From NCBI GenBank assembly GCA_017654935.2, contig CM065693.1:15057758-15121757 (forward strand): 64,000 nt of DNA, read 5' to 3'. The DNA is from Phymorhynchus buccinoides (lineage: Eukaryota > Mollusca > Gastropoda > Neogastropoda > Raphitomidae). A program made the position numbers and the translations under genes. The notes beneath the pieces are model-generated. The model was not told where the DNA came from. It did not search any database and saw only the letters and a program-made list of their open reading frames with translations. Below are positions 1 to 11,024 of this stretch, piece after piece; position 1 is the first letter of the stretch, and each line of letters opens with the position of its first letter.

Positions 1-353
1 TGTTTTCGTTCGTGTATGTTTTTTTTGTTTTTGTCTGTCCCAAGGATATCTCCCGAACCGATTGACCGAATCGCTTCAAATTTTGTGTGGTGGTGTGTCA
101 CCATGTGAGGAAGGCATCCGCACAAACATTTTCGCCGTCCTGACCTTGATCTTGGCGTATGACCTTGAAAACCGAAAATCTTTTAGGGGCCATAACTTCC
201 ACACCGTTGGTCTTAGAGTCTTCAAATTTGGCATGGTGGTACTTTGGCTTATGGCCGTTCTGATGATGGCATACCGGTCAAGGTCAAGGTCAAGGTCAGG
301 GAGATCGGTAGGCCTTGAAAGTGGCAGGGGTCTACAAATTGGGTTTTAAGCCA
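1..353 (-). repeat. Dispersed repeat related to 22070-22400
   Basis: This block is the reverse complement of part of the repeat at 21785-22780. Shared landmarks are TGACCTTGA-type runs, the phrase around ATATCTCCCGAACC, and the T-rich end beside a CTGTCCCAAGG motif. The 95-codon reading frame inside it is repeat-derived. Confidence 0.75.
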
Positions 354-510
354 TATTTACCTCATTTGTACTTGTTGTTGTTGTTGTCTTACCCTGGCTT
401 AAAGACTCCAGGGATTATCCCAACAGCCGAAGCACTTGAACATTATGGAACAAATGCACCAGCTATATGTATATATATTTTTCAGTTCAGTTGAGCCAGG
501 AGTGGTGTAA

Positions 511-600
511 CCCCCCCCCCCCCCCCTCCCCCCCCCCCCCCATTCCCCCGCCCCCCCTTCACCAAACCCCCCCCCTAACCCCCCCCCCCCCCCCCCCCCT
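511..600. repeat. Poly-C low-complexity tract
   Basis: Nearly pure C for about 90 bases, with a shorter C run at 919-937. Exact length is unreliable in assemblies. It lies in the intron before the first PDE8 exon. Confidence 0.9.
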
Positions 601-686
601 CTAGTACGGAACTTACAGGTCTAATGTGAGCCCGGCCTTATAGTTCGTGAAATACGGTAGCCTGCATCGTGGGGTATGTGTTGCAG

Positions 687-866
687 ACGGAGACAGGCGG
701 CGGGTCGCTGGACAGCGAGGTGGTGATGTCCCAGCTCTCGACGCCAGAGAACCGCGTGCTCATCAAGCGCGTGCTCATCAAGTGTGCCGACGTGTCCAAC
801 CCCGTGCGCCCCTGGAAGATGTGCCAGGCCTGGGCGCAGCGCATTGCGGAGGAGTACTGCTCCCAG
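687..866 (+). CDS. PDE8: PDE8-type phosphodiesterase, catalytic-domain exon (partial gene)
   Basis: This exon encodes 60 residues of the HD-type catalytic domain of a class I cyclic-nucleotide phosphodiesterase. The run [14 protein letters not shown] contains the fourth metal-coordinating Asp of the family (in ADVSNP) and is followed by [15 protein letters not shown], which best fits the cAMP-specific PDE8 subfamily. The acceptor is TTGCAG ending at 686 and the donor GT is at 867-868, so both boundaries are phase 0. Earlier exons lie upstream of the window; bases 1-686 are repeat and intron. The next exon continues the same domain in the expected order. PDE8 rather than PDE4 or PDE1 is inferred from the wording around this motif and in the following exon. 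GC content and codon use are much higher here than in the surrounding intron. Confidence 0.9.
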
Positions 867-959
867 GTATTTTAGCTGGGCTTAAGGCCCAGAGCCACAC
901 TGCGTAAGATTTGACCTAACCCCCCCCCCCCCCCCCCGTGGGGATTCCGGGGGGGTCTT

Positions 960-1440
960 CTGCCCCACCTTCTGGAAGTTCTGTGCCTTCAAGTCATGCT
1001 TAGACGCCTTCTGGTTGAAGCTCCCTACAGTCTATGCGACCCAGAATGCTATCACTGACTTGGTCGTTCGCATCACCACGCGCGCATAACGTCTGAGTCT
1101 ACCACCTTGAATGGTGAACAGGCATCAGTTGACGCCTCATTCAAGTCTTAAGTTCAACTTCAACAACGTGTAACTTCCTTTAATCTGTCTCTCGATCTCT
1201 CTTTGACTCTGCCTTTTTTCTTGCTTTGTGTCATCTACTATCTTTCTGAGTTTTTGGCCCATTTTCCTGCCTTTGTTCCACAAAAATCATCCATATAGTT
1301 TTCTCCTTTGAGCTCCTCCGAAAATCAGAATGTGTCGGCTGAACCATGCAGCGAGAAGATCAATGAAAACTGTAAAACGGACACATACGTACCCATTGTG
1401 GCCTTTGGGTTGGCCTGGGAACGCAGAAGAAGAAGACCTC
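960..1440 (+). repeat. SINE-like repeat, copy 1 of family with CCACCTTCTGGAAGTTCTGTG
   Basis: Related blocks lie at 19317-19560 (+) and 55478-55783 (-). All share the opening CACCTTCTGGAAGTTCTGTG, the phrase CATCTACTATCTTTCT, and (in copies 1 and 3) a tail near GGCCTGGGAACGCA followed by GAA repeats. The 3' (GAA)n tail is retroposon-like. It is in the intron between the first two PDE8 exons of the window. Confidence 0.7.
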
Positions 1441-1490
1441 ATTGTGTGTGCACGCATTTGTGTACAGTGCATGTGTGTTTGTGTTGACAG

Positions 1491-1620
1491 ACGGAAGAGG
1501 AGAAGCTGCGGGGTTTGCCTGTGGTGATGCCGTTCTTCGATCGCAAGACGTGCTCCATCCCCAAGTCGCAGAAATCGTTCATCGACGTCTTCATCATCGA
1601 CATGTTCGATGCCTGGGACT
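1491..1620 (+). CDS. PDE8: PDE8-type phosphodiesterase, exon with the invariant glutamine
   Basis: The exon reads [19 protein letters not shown] followed by [20 protein letters not shown]. The Gln of PKSQ is the invariant purine-binding glutamine of phosphodiesterases and the Phe of SFID is the matching clamp residue, so the substrate pocket looks intact. The acceptor is GTTGACAG ending at 1490, and the donor GTGAGT starts at 1621. The exon is 130 bp and ends in phase 1, which the next exon satisfies with a 2-nt remainder. [19 protein letters not shown] is a typical PDE8 signature. Confidence in family is high; the exact paralogue (8A or 8B like) cannot be assigned. Confidence 0.92.
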
Positions 1621-1831
1621 GTGAGTGATGCTTTATCATGATTAGGGTTATTATGAATATGAATATGGCTAGGGCCTAGTTGTGGTAGGAGGAAGGTGAG
1701 AGGTAGAAGCTAGTACCATATTTTATGGACTACAAGGCGCACACACACCTGATTATAAGGCGCACCTCCAAATTTTACACTAAATTCAGATTTTTTAAAT
1801 TATTGTTTCTTACTATAATTATTATCAGTCA

Positions 1832-2166
1832 CATTATAAGACGCACGGGTTAGGGTTAGGGTTAGGGTGAAATGGTAGTTTTCATAGTTGTTAAAATGAA
1901 AATTGCACTTCATGTGTATCATGAAGGGTAGGGTGGGGGTGGGAGGGGGTATTGATGCTTCATAATGGTGGTTATGGCTAGGATTATGATGGTTGTCATA
2001 AGACGCAGGGGTTAGGGTTAGGGTTAGGGTTAGGGTAAAATGGTAGTTTTCATAGTTGTTAAAATGAAAATTGCACTTCATGTGTATCATGAAGGGTAGG
2101 GTGGGGGTGGGAGGGGGTATTGATGCTTCATAATGGTGGTTATGGCTAGGATTATGATGGTTGTCA
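1832..2166 (+). repeat. Tandem duplication (~165 bp x2) carrying telomere-like TTAGGG runs
   Basis: Two near-identical units each begin near CATAAGACGCA, carry three to five GGGTTA repeats, and end TATGATGGTTGTCAT. The TTAGGG runs are at 1848-1868 and 2009-2036. This is an interstitial telomere-like motif inside a repeated unit within the PDE8 intron. Confidence 0.85.
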
Positions 2167-2393
2167 TTGTTACGTTGATAACAGTGAATAGTAGGAGGAG
2201 TTGCTGCTATATATGAGGAGGAAAAGGGGTGATAGATTTAGGAGATGAGACGAGGTGCTACCAAAAAGCCTGAATATACAAAGAGCTTGCACTCCGCAGC
2301 TGACTGAAGCCGGTTTTTGTTACTCCCACCCTTTCACCTACACTACAGCTGGGGATCATTGTGAACTCACTCACTGCCTACAACAACACTTAA

Positions 2394-2539
2394 GGGCCAG
2401 CCACACGTCCACTAAAATCGCACGACTGTATGATGCGATTCGATCACGTGATCTCGATGCGCCAATCACATTTGTTCTTGGAGACCACGTGATCGAATCG
2501 TATCGTAGTCGTGCGATTTTAGTGGATGTGTGGCTGGCC
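2394..2539. mobile_element. Short foldback MITE (GGGCCAGCCACAC ends)
   Basis: The 146-bp element is an almost perfect inverted repeat: GGGCCAGCCACACGTCCACT at the left and its complement at the right, with a short loop. A related but more diverged family (AGCCACACTGCATACGATTTG) is at 41262-43425 and 61780-62010, and a fragment lies at 882-915. Confidence 0.85.
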
Positions 2540-2697
2540 ATGAACACTTCGATCCACCTCCCACCTTTCAGGTGCGAAGTGAGAAAGTTGGCTTCATTCT
2601 TTGAAAGGTTGGTAGGCTGCAACACCTCTTCACCTCTACTCTACTACCTCTACACAGAACCCCTCTTGTTAAAATTTTACTCTGTATATTGTATGTG

Positions 2698-2925
<228 letters not shown>

Positions 2926-2989
2926 TTCATACTTTCAGACATTTTTTATTACATTTATAGGCAGACCATTACTATGACATATTTTTCAG

Positions 2990-3522
2990 ACTACTGCGAC
3001 ATCCCTGAGCTGATGAACCATCTGCAGACCAACTACCGGCACTGGGAGGAGATGGAAGAGGCTTCCAAGGACACGACCTCAGCTGTTACCAAGGAGACGA
3101 CCTCAACGGTTACCAAGGAGACAACCTCAACTGTTGCCAACAGCTCAACTTCAACTTCCTCCACAGACACATCAGCTGTTTCCAAGGAGACATCATCAAC
3201 TGCTGCAAATGACATTCCCTCCGTTGCTTCCAAGGAGACGACATCAGCAGTTTCCAAGGAGACAACATCAGCTGTTTCCAAGGAGACAACATCAGCTGTT
3301 TCCAAGGAGACGGCATCAGACATTTCAAAGGAAAAAACCTCAGCTTTATCTGAGGTGACAATCTCATCTATATCCATGCAGATGACTTCGTCCGTTTCTA
3401 ATGAGACTGCTTCCAAGGAGGCGACCTCAGGCGAATCCAAGGAGATGATCTCAGGCGAATCCAAGGAGAGGACCTCTGCTGCTTCTGGATCTGGCTCAGA
3501 CTGTAGCTCGGTGGCTTCCTGA
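2990..3522 (+). CDS. PDE8: PDE8-type phosphodiesterase, last exon with Thr/Ser-rich repeat tail
   Basis: The exon opens by finishing the phase-1 codon of the previous exon and reads YYCDIPELMNHLQTNYRHWEEM, the end of the PDE catalytic domain. From about 3058 it changes to a low-complexity tail of roughly 150 residues built on an 8-residue unit like TTSAVSKE, encoded by a degenerate 24-bp tandem repeat (clearest at 3080-3310). The tail ends SGSGSDCSSVAS with TGA at 3520-3522. Known PDE8 proteins end soon after this helix, so the tail is an extension. It is rich in Thr, Ser, Lys and Glu and probably disordered. The acceptor is TTTTTCAG ending at 2989. A (GT)n tract lies just upstream in the intron. 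A possible AATAAA lies at 4833-4838, but the true 3' end is not clear. Confidence 0.85.
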
Positions 3523-3748
3523 AGTAAAACCAAGATGAGTGAAATTTGTCACATTTCTGCAATCATTGCGCTGTGGACATGATCGACAATGTATCAGCCG
3601 CTTCTCTTCGAACGCGTTTAGGAACTGAACGCTGCAGTTTGGCTTCTTCTCCCCACAACGCGCCAGTGGTTGAATACTGCATCATGGGTGCATGTGGTGA
3701 TGCAAACCTTTGCCTGAATTGTTCAGTTCCAGCTCGATGATGAAAATG

Positions 3749-3944
3749 ATGTTTTACGTCCTCTCGGTCATAGACACATATGGGACATTTGTAAATACAA
3801 AGATGGTGGGAACAATACTGGCTGCAATGCCCGGAGGCAGTGCAACACCAGTAAAGTCCCGAGTTTTTAACAATATAGATAGGTGTAGCGGTAACCACGC
3901 CTCGGTTAAACCTCAACGGCTATGGTACCGCCACGTAAATGTTA
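3749..3944 (+). repeat. Dispersed repeat R (GCCCGGAGGCAGTGCAACACC core), copy 1
   Basis: The core AATGCCCGGAGGCAGTGCAA with a flanking ACATATGGGACATT.. and AAAGATGGTGGGAACAAT recurs at 18292-18410 (+), 29096-29283 (-), 40404-40445 (fragment) and 54187-54310 (+). It has no obvious inverted repeats and is SINE-like in behaviour. It lies in the likely 3' UTR or downstream flank of PDE8. Confidence 0.8.
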
Positions 3945-4129
3945 TAGTATTCAGTTCCAGCTGTAAGTCTAATGTTCCTTTCAGGGGTGTGTTTTCTTGT
4001 GGGAGGAGATATTCTTCAGGCAGACCACAGCGCGAACCTGCATCAGCCTGCTTGAATTCAGGCTTCAGGCTTCAGGCTTCAGGCATGCCCACGTGCACTC
4101 CTGCTGTTTGTTGTTGTCTGTGTGTATGA

Positions 4130-4860
4130 AAAGAAGTTTTGACGTGTTGATGGTTTTGAATTGAAAGACACTATTTGGTGAGTTTGTCACAATGTGTTTG
4201 TGATCGAAGATGATGCGTGGTAATGTTATTTCTCAGTGAGGGCGTGATTGTTTTTATATAAAAAAAATGATGTTGTGAAGGTGCAGCTCTTCCCATTATG
4301 GATGACAAATTATGGATAAATAATGCAGTTTGAAGTGATCATCTCATAAAAAGGATCAATTCCACATTGAAATGTTGAACAGGCTGTGACTTACCGATAG
4401 CCTAATTGAGCTAAAAATGGACAAATGGGATAGACTGGGCTAAACTGTCTGAATCAGACATTATTACAGTGCACAACCCAGATGAAAACGTCTTTTAATA
4501 TGTTGTGAATGGACGTGATCTTTCCACATTAGACAAAATAAGGACTGAATTGAATGATGTGTACTTTTTCTGCCTGTCGGCTTTTATTTTAACCGTAGTT
4601 GTATTAGGGTCAGAATGAATAATAATCTAACCACTGGACTAAGTCTGGAAGTCTGTCTGCAACCTCTCTGTCGCACTCCTTTCCCTGTTTTAGGCCCCCA
4701 CCCCCCCTCCTGTTCGTTTCTTCAGTTTGCCTCATAATATGAATGGTGATTTAGTATGGTTTGCGAAAACATTATATTCTGAGGCTTTATTTACTTCGAC
4801 TAGAAGTGTCACCAAAATTAATCAAAAGAGCAAATAAAAGTTGTGTGAGGCAGGCACATT
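4130..4860. other. No gene seen; A/T-rich downstream flank of PDE8
   Basis: No open frame with splice or start support on either strand. It could contain the PDE8 3' UTR end; the only AATAAA noted is at 4833-4838. Confidence 0.6.
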
Positions 4861-4889
4861 TTTGACTAGCGAGACCCGACTCTTGGGAG

Positions 4890-5408
4890 CAGTTGTCCTG
4901 ACAGATACGTTTTCGCAAGAAACACATCGAGATAACCAGTAAAACAACCTTTACAGAGATCGCAATACACATTTTGCTCTGGTTTCCTATAAATCAAACC
5001 TGTCAAATCGGCGATTCCTCCTTGGCGGAGGTGCTGGAAGTCAGATTCTTTCTTTTCTAATGGCCGTCTGAGTCGCTTAGACCAAATTTGCACGAAATTT
5101 CCACAATACAAGCCTTTTTATACAGTTTACCAAAAGGAGTTTCGCTCACAACAAAGGAAATAGCTCCAATTTGTTTTAAAACTGCACTACAAAGAAGAAA
5201 AAGCTTCAACCACTCTGAGTGTTATCTACCCACCCCATCCAAAATGGCTTCTCTCTGTGGCAATTCCGCCAAGGAGGAATCGCCGTTTTGACGGTTTGAT
5301 TTCTAGGAAACCAGAGCAAAGTGAGTGTTCCGATCCTTGAAAAGGCTGTCTTTCTGGTGATCTCGGCATGTTTCTTGCAAAAACTCATCCGTCAGGGTGC
5401 CCCTTTAA
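4890..5408. mobile_element. Foldback element FB (GGAGGAATCGCCGTTTTGACGG family), complete copy
   Basis: The arms are inverted repeats of about 140 bp, for example CTCTGGTTTCCTATAAATCA on the left and the complementary TTCTAGGAAACCAGAGCAAA on the right, each with GATTCCTCCTTGGCGG. Other copies are at 10640-10905 (one arm), 12505-13060 and 41969-42412. No coding capacity; a non-autonomous DNA element. Confidence 0.88.
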
Positions 5409-5756
5409 CGACAAAAAGATAGAGGGGAGGGAACCGGCAGGAAGGAGTGGGGAGGTGGACAGAATCAGATGATAACTTTTAGATGCATGGCAGCATTCCG
5501 AGTCATTAACACTGCTGAGCTGAGCAATATTAAAGACGAATTAATGCCAGGAAGTCACAGTGATATTGAGACGAGGCAGACGGATCGATGTTTACATGGA
5601 TGTGTTATACATTACAATGTACAGCCATGCATTTGATTGTATGTGTGTAGGTGTAGGTGTGCGACCATGTGTGCATTTCACAGACAGAAGTAGTCACATT
5701 GAACATTTTTTTATACAAGTGTGTTTTTACTCGCGTGAATTCTAATCCCAGCCTTT

Positions 5757-6292
5757 GCTCATTGGCCACTGCAAAGAACACCACAGTTTTGCCTAAACTT
5801 TCTATCGTAATCCTTGATATAACGATCATTTCAAGAGCATGGGTCCTTATTGGCACTGCAAGAACACCACAGTTTTGCCTAAACTTTCTGTCGTAATCCT
5901 TGATATAACAATCATTTCAAGAGCATGGGCCACTGCAAGGAACACCACAGTTTTGCCTAAACTTTCTATCGTAATCCTTGATATAACGATCATTTCAAGA
6001 GCATGGGTCCTTATTGGCCACTGCAAAGAACACCACAGTTTTGCCTAAACTTTCTATCGTAATCCTTGATATAACGATCATTTCAAGAGCATGGGTCCTT
6101 ATTGGCCACTGCAAAGAACACCACAGTTTTGCCTAAACTTTCTATGTAATCCTTGATATAACGATCATTTTAAGAGCATGGGTCCTGATTGGTCATTGCA
6201 AGGAACATCAGTTTTGCCTAAACTTTCTATCGTAATCCTTGATATAACGATCATTTTAAGAGCATGGGTCCTGATTGGTCACTGCAAAGAAT
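5757..6292 (+). repeat. Minisatellite, ~88-bp unit, 6 copies
   Basis: The unit runs from GCCACTGCAAAGAACACCAC through CTTTCTATCGTAATCCTTGA to AGCATGGGTCCTTATTG, starting near 5765, 5853, 5930, 6017, 6103 and 6192. Copies differ by a few substitutions and small deletions. Confidence 0.92.
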
Positions 6293-6510
6293 ACCTTTTG
6301 CAAGAGTGAATGCCCTTGGTGGGTGGGGGAAGATGGTTGAGTACTGACCAAACAAGGGAATAACTCTCGCCAATAACACTATTTGAGGCCACTTAATGGC
6401 TGCCTTTAGCAAGAGTGAATGCCCTTTTGGATACTGATCAACAAGGACTAACTCTTGTCATCAAGGGCGTTAATAACCCTAGTTGCTGTGGCCAATAAGA
6501 AGCACATACA
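6290..6510. mobile_element. Foldback MITE FB2, copy 1
   Basis: Ends TTGCAAGAGTGAATGCCCTT and repeats of the GAGTGAATGCCC / GGGCGTTAATAACCCTAGTTGC type are related, in inverse orientation, to 56998-57215. It follows the 88-bp minisatellite directly, and the minisatellite unit itself contains the element's CACTGCAA end, so the array may have grown from an element terminus. Confidence 0.65.
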
Positions 6511-6713
6511 GAATAAGTACTCTAGGTGCCTGTTTGGGAACCTGGAAGATTCAAAGTCCAAATCCAAAGAGATATGAGCCCGATTCTGAGAGAGAAAAAA
6601 CCCAACACCACACACACACTAAAGTGATTGTGTGGATTGTTTACTGAATTCTGAAGAAAACAAACATTGACAATGGGAACCCAGCGACAGCAGCTAAATG
6701 AAAAGCAGCTAAG

Positions 6714-6867
6714 TACAGTGGAACCTCCCTTATAAGACCTTCAAAAATTAGGTCTTATAAGGAAGGTAATTTTAATACTTACAAAGAAGGGCAATGTCTC
6801 AGAGAAGTAGGTCTTATGTGGGAGGGAGTCTTATAATGGGAGGTCTTATAAGGGAGGTTCCACTGTA
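6714..6867. mobile_element. MITE-T (CAGTGGAACCTCCCTTATAAG), copy 1
   Basis: TA-flanked foldback element with ends CAGTGGAACCTCCCTTATAA and its complement. Complete or near-complete copies: 6714-6867, 19820-19992, 24810-25115, 25177-25357, 58594-58771; a split copy occupies 7451-7562 plus 8338-8395. The TA target site and CAGT ends fit pogo/Tigger-type transposons; assignment is inference. Confidence 0.9.
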
Positions 6868-6877
6868 CTGTATTTTC

Positions 6878-7152
6878 ATGAGTGCAACTACAGAAAATGA
6901 AAAAAACCCTGAAAGACCGGGGTCTGGGGGGGTAATGTCCCCCTGCAGCTGAAGAAAAAAAAAAGATTGATGAAGGTATTTTAGTTTGCTTTTTCCACAA
7001 TTTATACAAATGCTTATTTTAATTAAAGTGTTGGAAAAAATACAGTAGACACACAAAGAGCTTGTTTGACAACTATAAAAAAAATTAATTTCCGTTTCTG
7101 GTAAACTTCAAAAACAGGAAATCCTTGTATACCAGGAACAGTTGCACCCATG
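6878..7152. mobile_element. MITE-C (CATGGGTGCAACT ends), copy 1
   Basis: Ends CATGAGTGCAACT and AGTTGCACCCATG are inverted repeats; the interior has GGGGTAATGTCCCCCTGCAG. Copy 2 is at 37690-37943 and a copy expanded internally is at 7563-8337. Confidence 0.88.
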
Positions 7153-7331
7153 TATTTTTCGGACTGTATGGCGATACTTTTTCAGACCCCTGTGTCTTAT
7201 AATATGACTAATAAAATAGTTAAAAAAATATAAAAAAAAATCTGAAATGTTGGTAACATTTGGGGGGGGGGGGGGGGGGGGGGGGGTGCGCCTTATAAAT
7301 ACAAAGGTGCGCCTTATAGTCAGAAAATATC
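7153..7331. mobile_element. Degenerate MITE-A fragment (TTTTTCGGACT..TATAGTC) with poly-G
   Basis: TATTTTTCGGACTGTATGGCG at the left and GCGCCTTATAGTCAGAAAAT at the right are ends of the family better preserved at 57449-58029, 58194-58592 and 59102-59665. A run of about 27 G occupies 7261-7287. Confidence 0.7.
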
Positions 7332-7450
7332 TATGTGCCTCCCCAGGTCGAGAGGACGTTAAAACCTAAATTTCGTTCGTTCATAGTCACTTTCTCATTA
7401 TATGATCTACCTTTTCCTGTTAAAGAACTGATAACATTGAAAATACTAAT

Positions 7451-8395
7451 ACACTGGAACCTCCCTTATAAGACTCCCTCCCAAAGAAGACCTACTTCTC
7501 CGAGACATTGCCCTTCTTTGTAGGTATTAAGCTTACCTCCCTTTGAAAACCCTTCCCTTACTCATGGGTGCAACTCCCCACAATGAAAAAAACCTGAAAG
7601 GTAGGGGTTTAGGGACCCATGGTCCCGGCAGGGTACAGGGTCAGAGCCCAGTCAGACGATTCAGGGGTGCAACTCCCCACAATGAAAAAAACCCTGAAAG
7701 GTAGGGGTTTAGGGACCCATGGTCCCGGCAGGGTACAGGGGCAGAGCCCAGTCCGACGATTCAGGGGTGCAACTCCCCACAATGAAAAAACCCTGAAAGG
7801 TAGGGGTTTAGGGACCCATGGTCCCGGCAGGGTACAGGGTCAGAGCCCCGTCGGACGATTCAGGAGTGCAACTCCCCACAATGAAAAAACCCTGAAAGGT
7901 AGGGGTTTAGGGACCCATGGTCCCGGCAGGGTACAGGGTCAGAGCCCCGTCGGATGATTCAGGGGTGCAACTCCCCACAATGAAAAAACCCTGAAAGGCA
8001 GGGGCACCCATACTTAGGGACCCATGGTCCCGGCAGGGTACAGAGTCAGAGCCCCGTCGGACGATTGAGGGGGGCAACTTAAGAGAGAGAGATAACGAAA
8101 CAGACAGACAGTTAAAATAATAGACAGAGACAGTTTGAGTCTGATAAGCCTTGTCAAATCATTACATTGCCTTTGTAAACTTCGAAGATAGAACAACCAA
8201 GTTCAAAACGCCCCAAATCGCTTGTGGTCAAATTTTCTATTTTTTTCGATGAATTAAAAAAACACCTGAAGTTCAGTTTCTGGTAAAATTAAAAATACTG
8301 AAATCAGTGTAAAACTGAAAGAGGAGCACCCATACTTACTGATACAAGACCTCATTTTTGATGATTTTTGGTCTTATAAGGGAGATTCCACTGTA
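7451..8395. mobile_element. MITE-T copy split by an insertion
   Basis: The left half (7451-7562, ACTGGAACCTCCCTTATAAG) and right half (8338-8395, ending GGAGATTCCACTGTA) join to make one MITE-T if the 7563-8337 block is removed. A short direct repeat (about TTACT) flanks the insert. Confidence 0.75.
7563..8337. mobile_element. MITE-C copy expanded by five ~98-bp internal tandem units
   Basis: It begins CATGGGTGCAACTCC and ends GAGGAGCACCCAT, matching MITE-C termini. Between them the unit GGGTTTAGGGACCCATGGTC .. GGGTGCAACTCCCCACAATG is repeated five times (7566-8075). The open frame 7619-7957 is only this repeat. Confidence 0.82.
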
Positions 8396-8983
8396 CATAC
8401 AAGTGATACAAGTGGTCTGCCATCGTCATAAAAACAGTGTATTGAGCAACAGGTGGCACCATTTCATTGAAGGCATTACTTGTGGGGAAAAAATGGATCT
8501 GATGAAGTGAACTGTTAAGGTTTGCACACTTTACTGGTTTGCACACTTTACTGTTTTTCAGCACGATTTTCTTTTTTCAAAGAACAAGTATTTTGTACTT
8601 GCTGCGCACTTTGTTACCGTTTTTCAGCACGATTTTCTTTTTTTTAAAGAACAAGTATTTTGTACTTGCCTGTAAAAAAAAAAGAATGTGTGTGTGTGTG
8701 GTCTGGATCTTGATCTTTGTTAACTATCCTGACACGATCTATTATTTGGGTCTGACACCAGTGATACTAGGAGTGTATGTACAGTTATACGTTATGTGAC
8801 AAGCTCAGTCATAAAGTGTGATGATAATGATCTGACAACCGTTTCCCTCCTAATTAGACTTGTGATTTAGCGGTGTGATAGGGGGTGGATTCTGAATGCC
8901 ATCTCATCTTAAATACTGTGAATAATTTGTTGTTGTTTTTTCGGTCTGTTTTGTACCCTTTCAATCATTTTCCAGTGACAATA

Positions 8984-9408
8984 TGTGACCCAGCACCACG
9001 AAAGGGACATTAAGTCGCTTGGCTAGTTTCTCACAACAGGCTTGCAAAGTCAAAAATCTCATTTTTTTGTCAATTTTGAGTTATGGGTATTTTTGTGTTC
9101 TCTAACATCTTATCAATCATATTTATAAATGATAATCTTTAATATGGTCTCTAAATGGTCTTATAAGTGTTTTAAAACGAGTAGATCAATGCATTTTCTT
9201 CAGCTAGGCTAGACTTTAGACTGTGTTTTCTCAAAATGTCCGACGCTCACCCTAACTTTAAATGCTCATAACTCTGGAACGGAAAAAAAAAGATACAAGA
9301 ATGGTTCTTGTATCATTAGAAAGAGAATTGTCTGAAGTTTTCAAATGTATAATGTTCTCAGAATGGTCAGTGTGACACTTAATGTCCCTTCTGTGGTGCT
9401 GGGCCACA
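8984..9408. mobile_element. MITE-P (TGTGACCCAGCACCACGAAAGGGACATTAAG), copy 1
   Basis: Inverted ends TGACCCAGCACCACGAAAGG .. and CTTCTGTGGTGCTGGGCCAC bound 425 bp without coding capacity. Copies: 13764-14249 and 38855-39293. The three copies share long internal sequence (for example around TCATAACTCTGGAACGG). Confidence 0.9.
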
Positions 9409-9409
9409 A

Positions 9410-10639
9410 CTATTCAAGCTAGAGATGTGATGAATGAATGAGGGCACGGGAAATGCGGTGAACTTGAATGGACCGTTTCATAGAACAATGGTGAGATACA
9501 CCATGGGGTTTATCTCCACAATCAAGTTACAAACTGATTTGATTCATTTACGAAGATAACATTTTATCATGTTCTTTATCTTATTTCTGAATTGATTCAT
9601 TTACAACAGCAAATCTTATCATGTTCTTAATAATTTCCTTTTTTTTTTTTTTTTTTTGCTGTTACAGTTTGAGTTTTCTTTATAATTAAAAAAAAAAAGA
9701 AAGATTCAATTTGGTGAGAGCATAACTATATTTTCTCACAGCATTGTGATGAAATGATTATGCTGGCATGTACTGGACACCTCAATGAATGAATCTCTAT
9801 CATTATTCATTGTCATTGTCTCCTTCATTCATCTGTCACCGTTTACCATTTCCAGAATTTTCTAGCTCTTTGCGATGTTCATCAGAAGCAACATTTATAC
9901 ATTTAGAGAGAGAAGGGGAAACTGGCAGACTTAAAAAGTTTGTTCAAGATGTCTTTTTTAAGTTTACGCAGTGGCAAATCGAACGCTTTTATTTACGCAC
10001 ACACCTGAAAAAGCACTCAAATTCTACTCAAGGTTCTTATACATACACATACAGGTGAAATACTGATGAAAAAAAGTATATTATTTGCTTATTCAGTGTT
10101 CCATCTGGAAAAAAATTATTTTGACTTGACTTGACATACTAAAAGACAGAAAAGCATACAAACCTTTAAGATTTGCATACTGTAATAGCATTGGAAGTTC
10201 ACACAAACACACATTTCTCTCTCTCTGTATACTATTACTCACTAATACTATACACACAAATAAAAATACTATAAAAAACCCACCACGTTTCACATCCAGT
10301 TTTAACTTGAAGCTGATTTATATATCATACAGGATCACAGAGAAATTACCAAGCCTGTTTGACATTTATTTTTGTTTCGTTTTATTTTGCTTGGTGGTAT
10401 TTTCACAACAGATTTTTGATCAGAATTTAACCCGTGACCCGTGTTTAATGTAACACAGAATGGTTTTTTTGGTGTGTTTTTTAGTACAGATGACTATTTG
10501 TGATATTTTGATGATGCAGCCGTTTTGTCCAATGGTTTAACATTTGTGTGATAGTGAAAGAAAGGGTGTGGAGAACAGCGATAAGAAAAGAGAATGTGTT
10601 GAATTTGGGTGATTGCGTGAGGCTAGTTTGGAAGACCCT
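9410..10639. other. No gene seen; A/T-rich sequence with poly-T/poly-A runs
   Basis: Contains a T run near 9641-9657 and simple (CA)-rich stretches near 10040 and 10200. No splice-supported exon was found. The 9789-10058 frame lacks codon bias and homology that I recognise. Confidence 0.6.
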
Positions 10640-10905
10640 TGTTAAAGGGGCACACTGATGGATGAGTTTTTGTAAGAAACACGTTGAGATCACCATGAAA
10701 ACACCCTTTACAGAGATTGCAACACTCACTTTGCTTTGGTTTCCTAGAAATCAAACCGTCAAATCCGCGATTCCTCCTTGGCGGAGGTGCTGGAAGTCAA
10801 ATTCTTTCACCCAAAGAGAAGGCATGTGCCGTCTCTTTTCTAATGGTCGCCAAATCGTTTGCACGAAATGTTCACAATACAAGCCTTTTTATTATTGGCT
10901 CACGT
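10640..10905. mobile_element. Foldback element FB, single-arm copy
   Basis: Matches the left arm of the FB element at 4890-5408 (GTTTCCTAGAAATCAAACCG, TTCCTCCTTGGCGGAGGTGC) and ends near CACAATACAAGCC; the other arm is missing. Confidence 0.8.
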
Positions 10906-11024
10906 CGTTTTTTAAAACAAAGTGAGTCTATAGTATCGTACATGTTCGGTTGTGTGTCTGTGTGTATGTGTGTGTGTGTGTGTGTGTTGCGTCCGTGGCC
11001 CCGACCTTTAAGTAACCTTAACTC

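Noticed and set aside
3033..3533. 166-codon - strand frame opposite the PDE8 tail
   Set aside because: It mirrors the 24-bp coding repeat; no splice or start support.
7619..7957. 112-codon frame with repeated GLGTHGPGRVQGQSPV
   Set aside because: Translation of the 98-bp tandem units within MITE-C.
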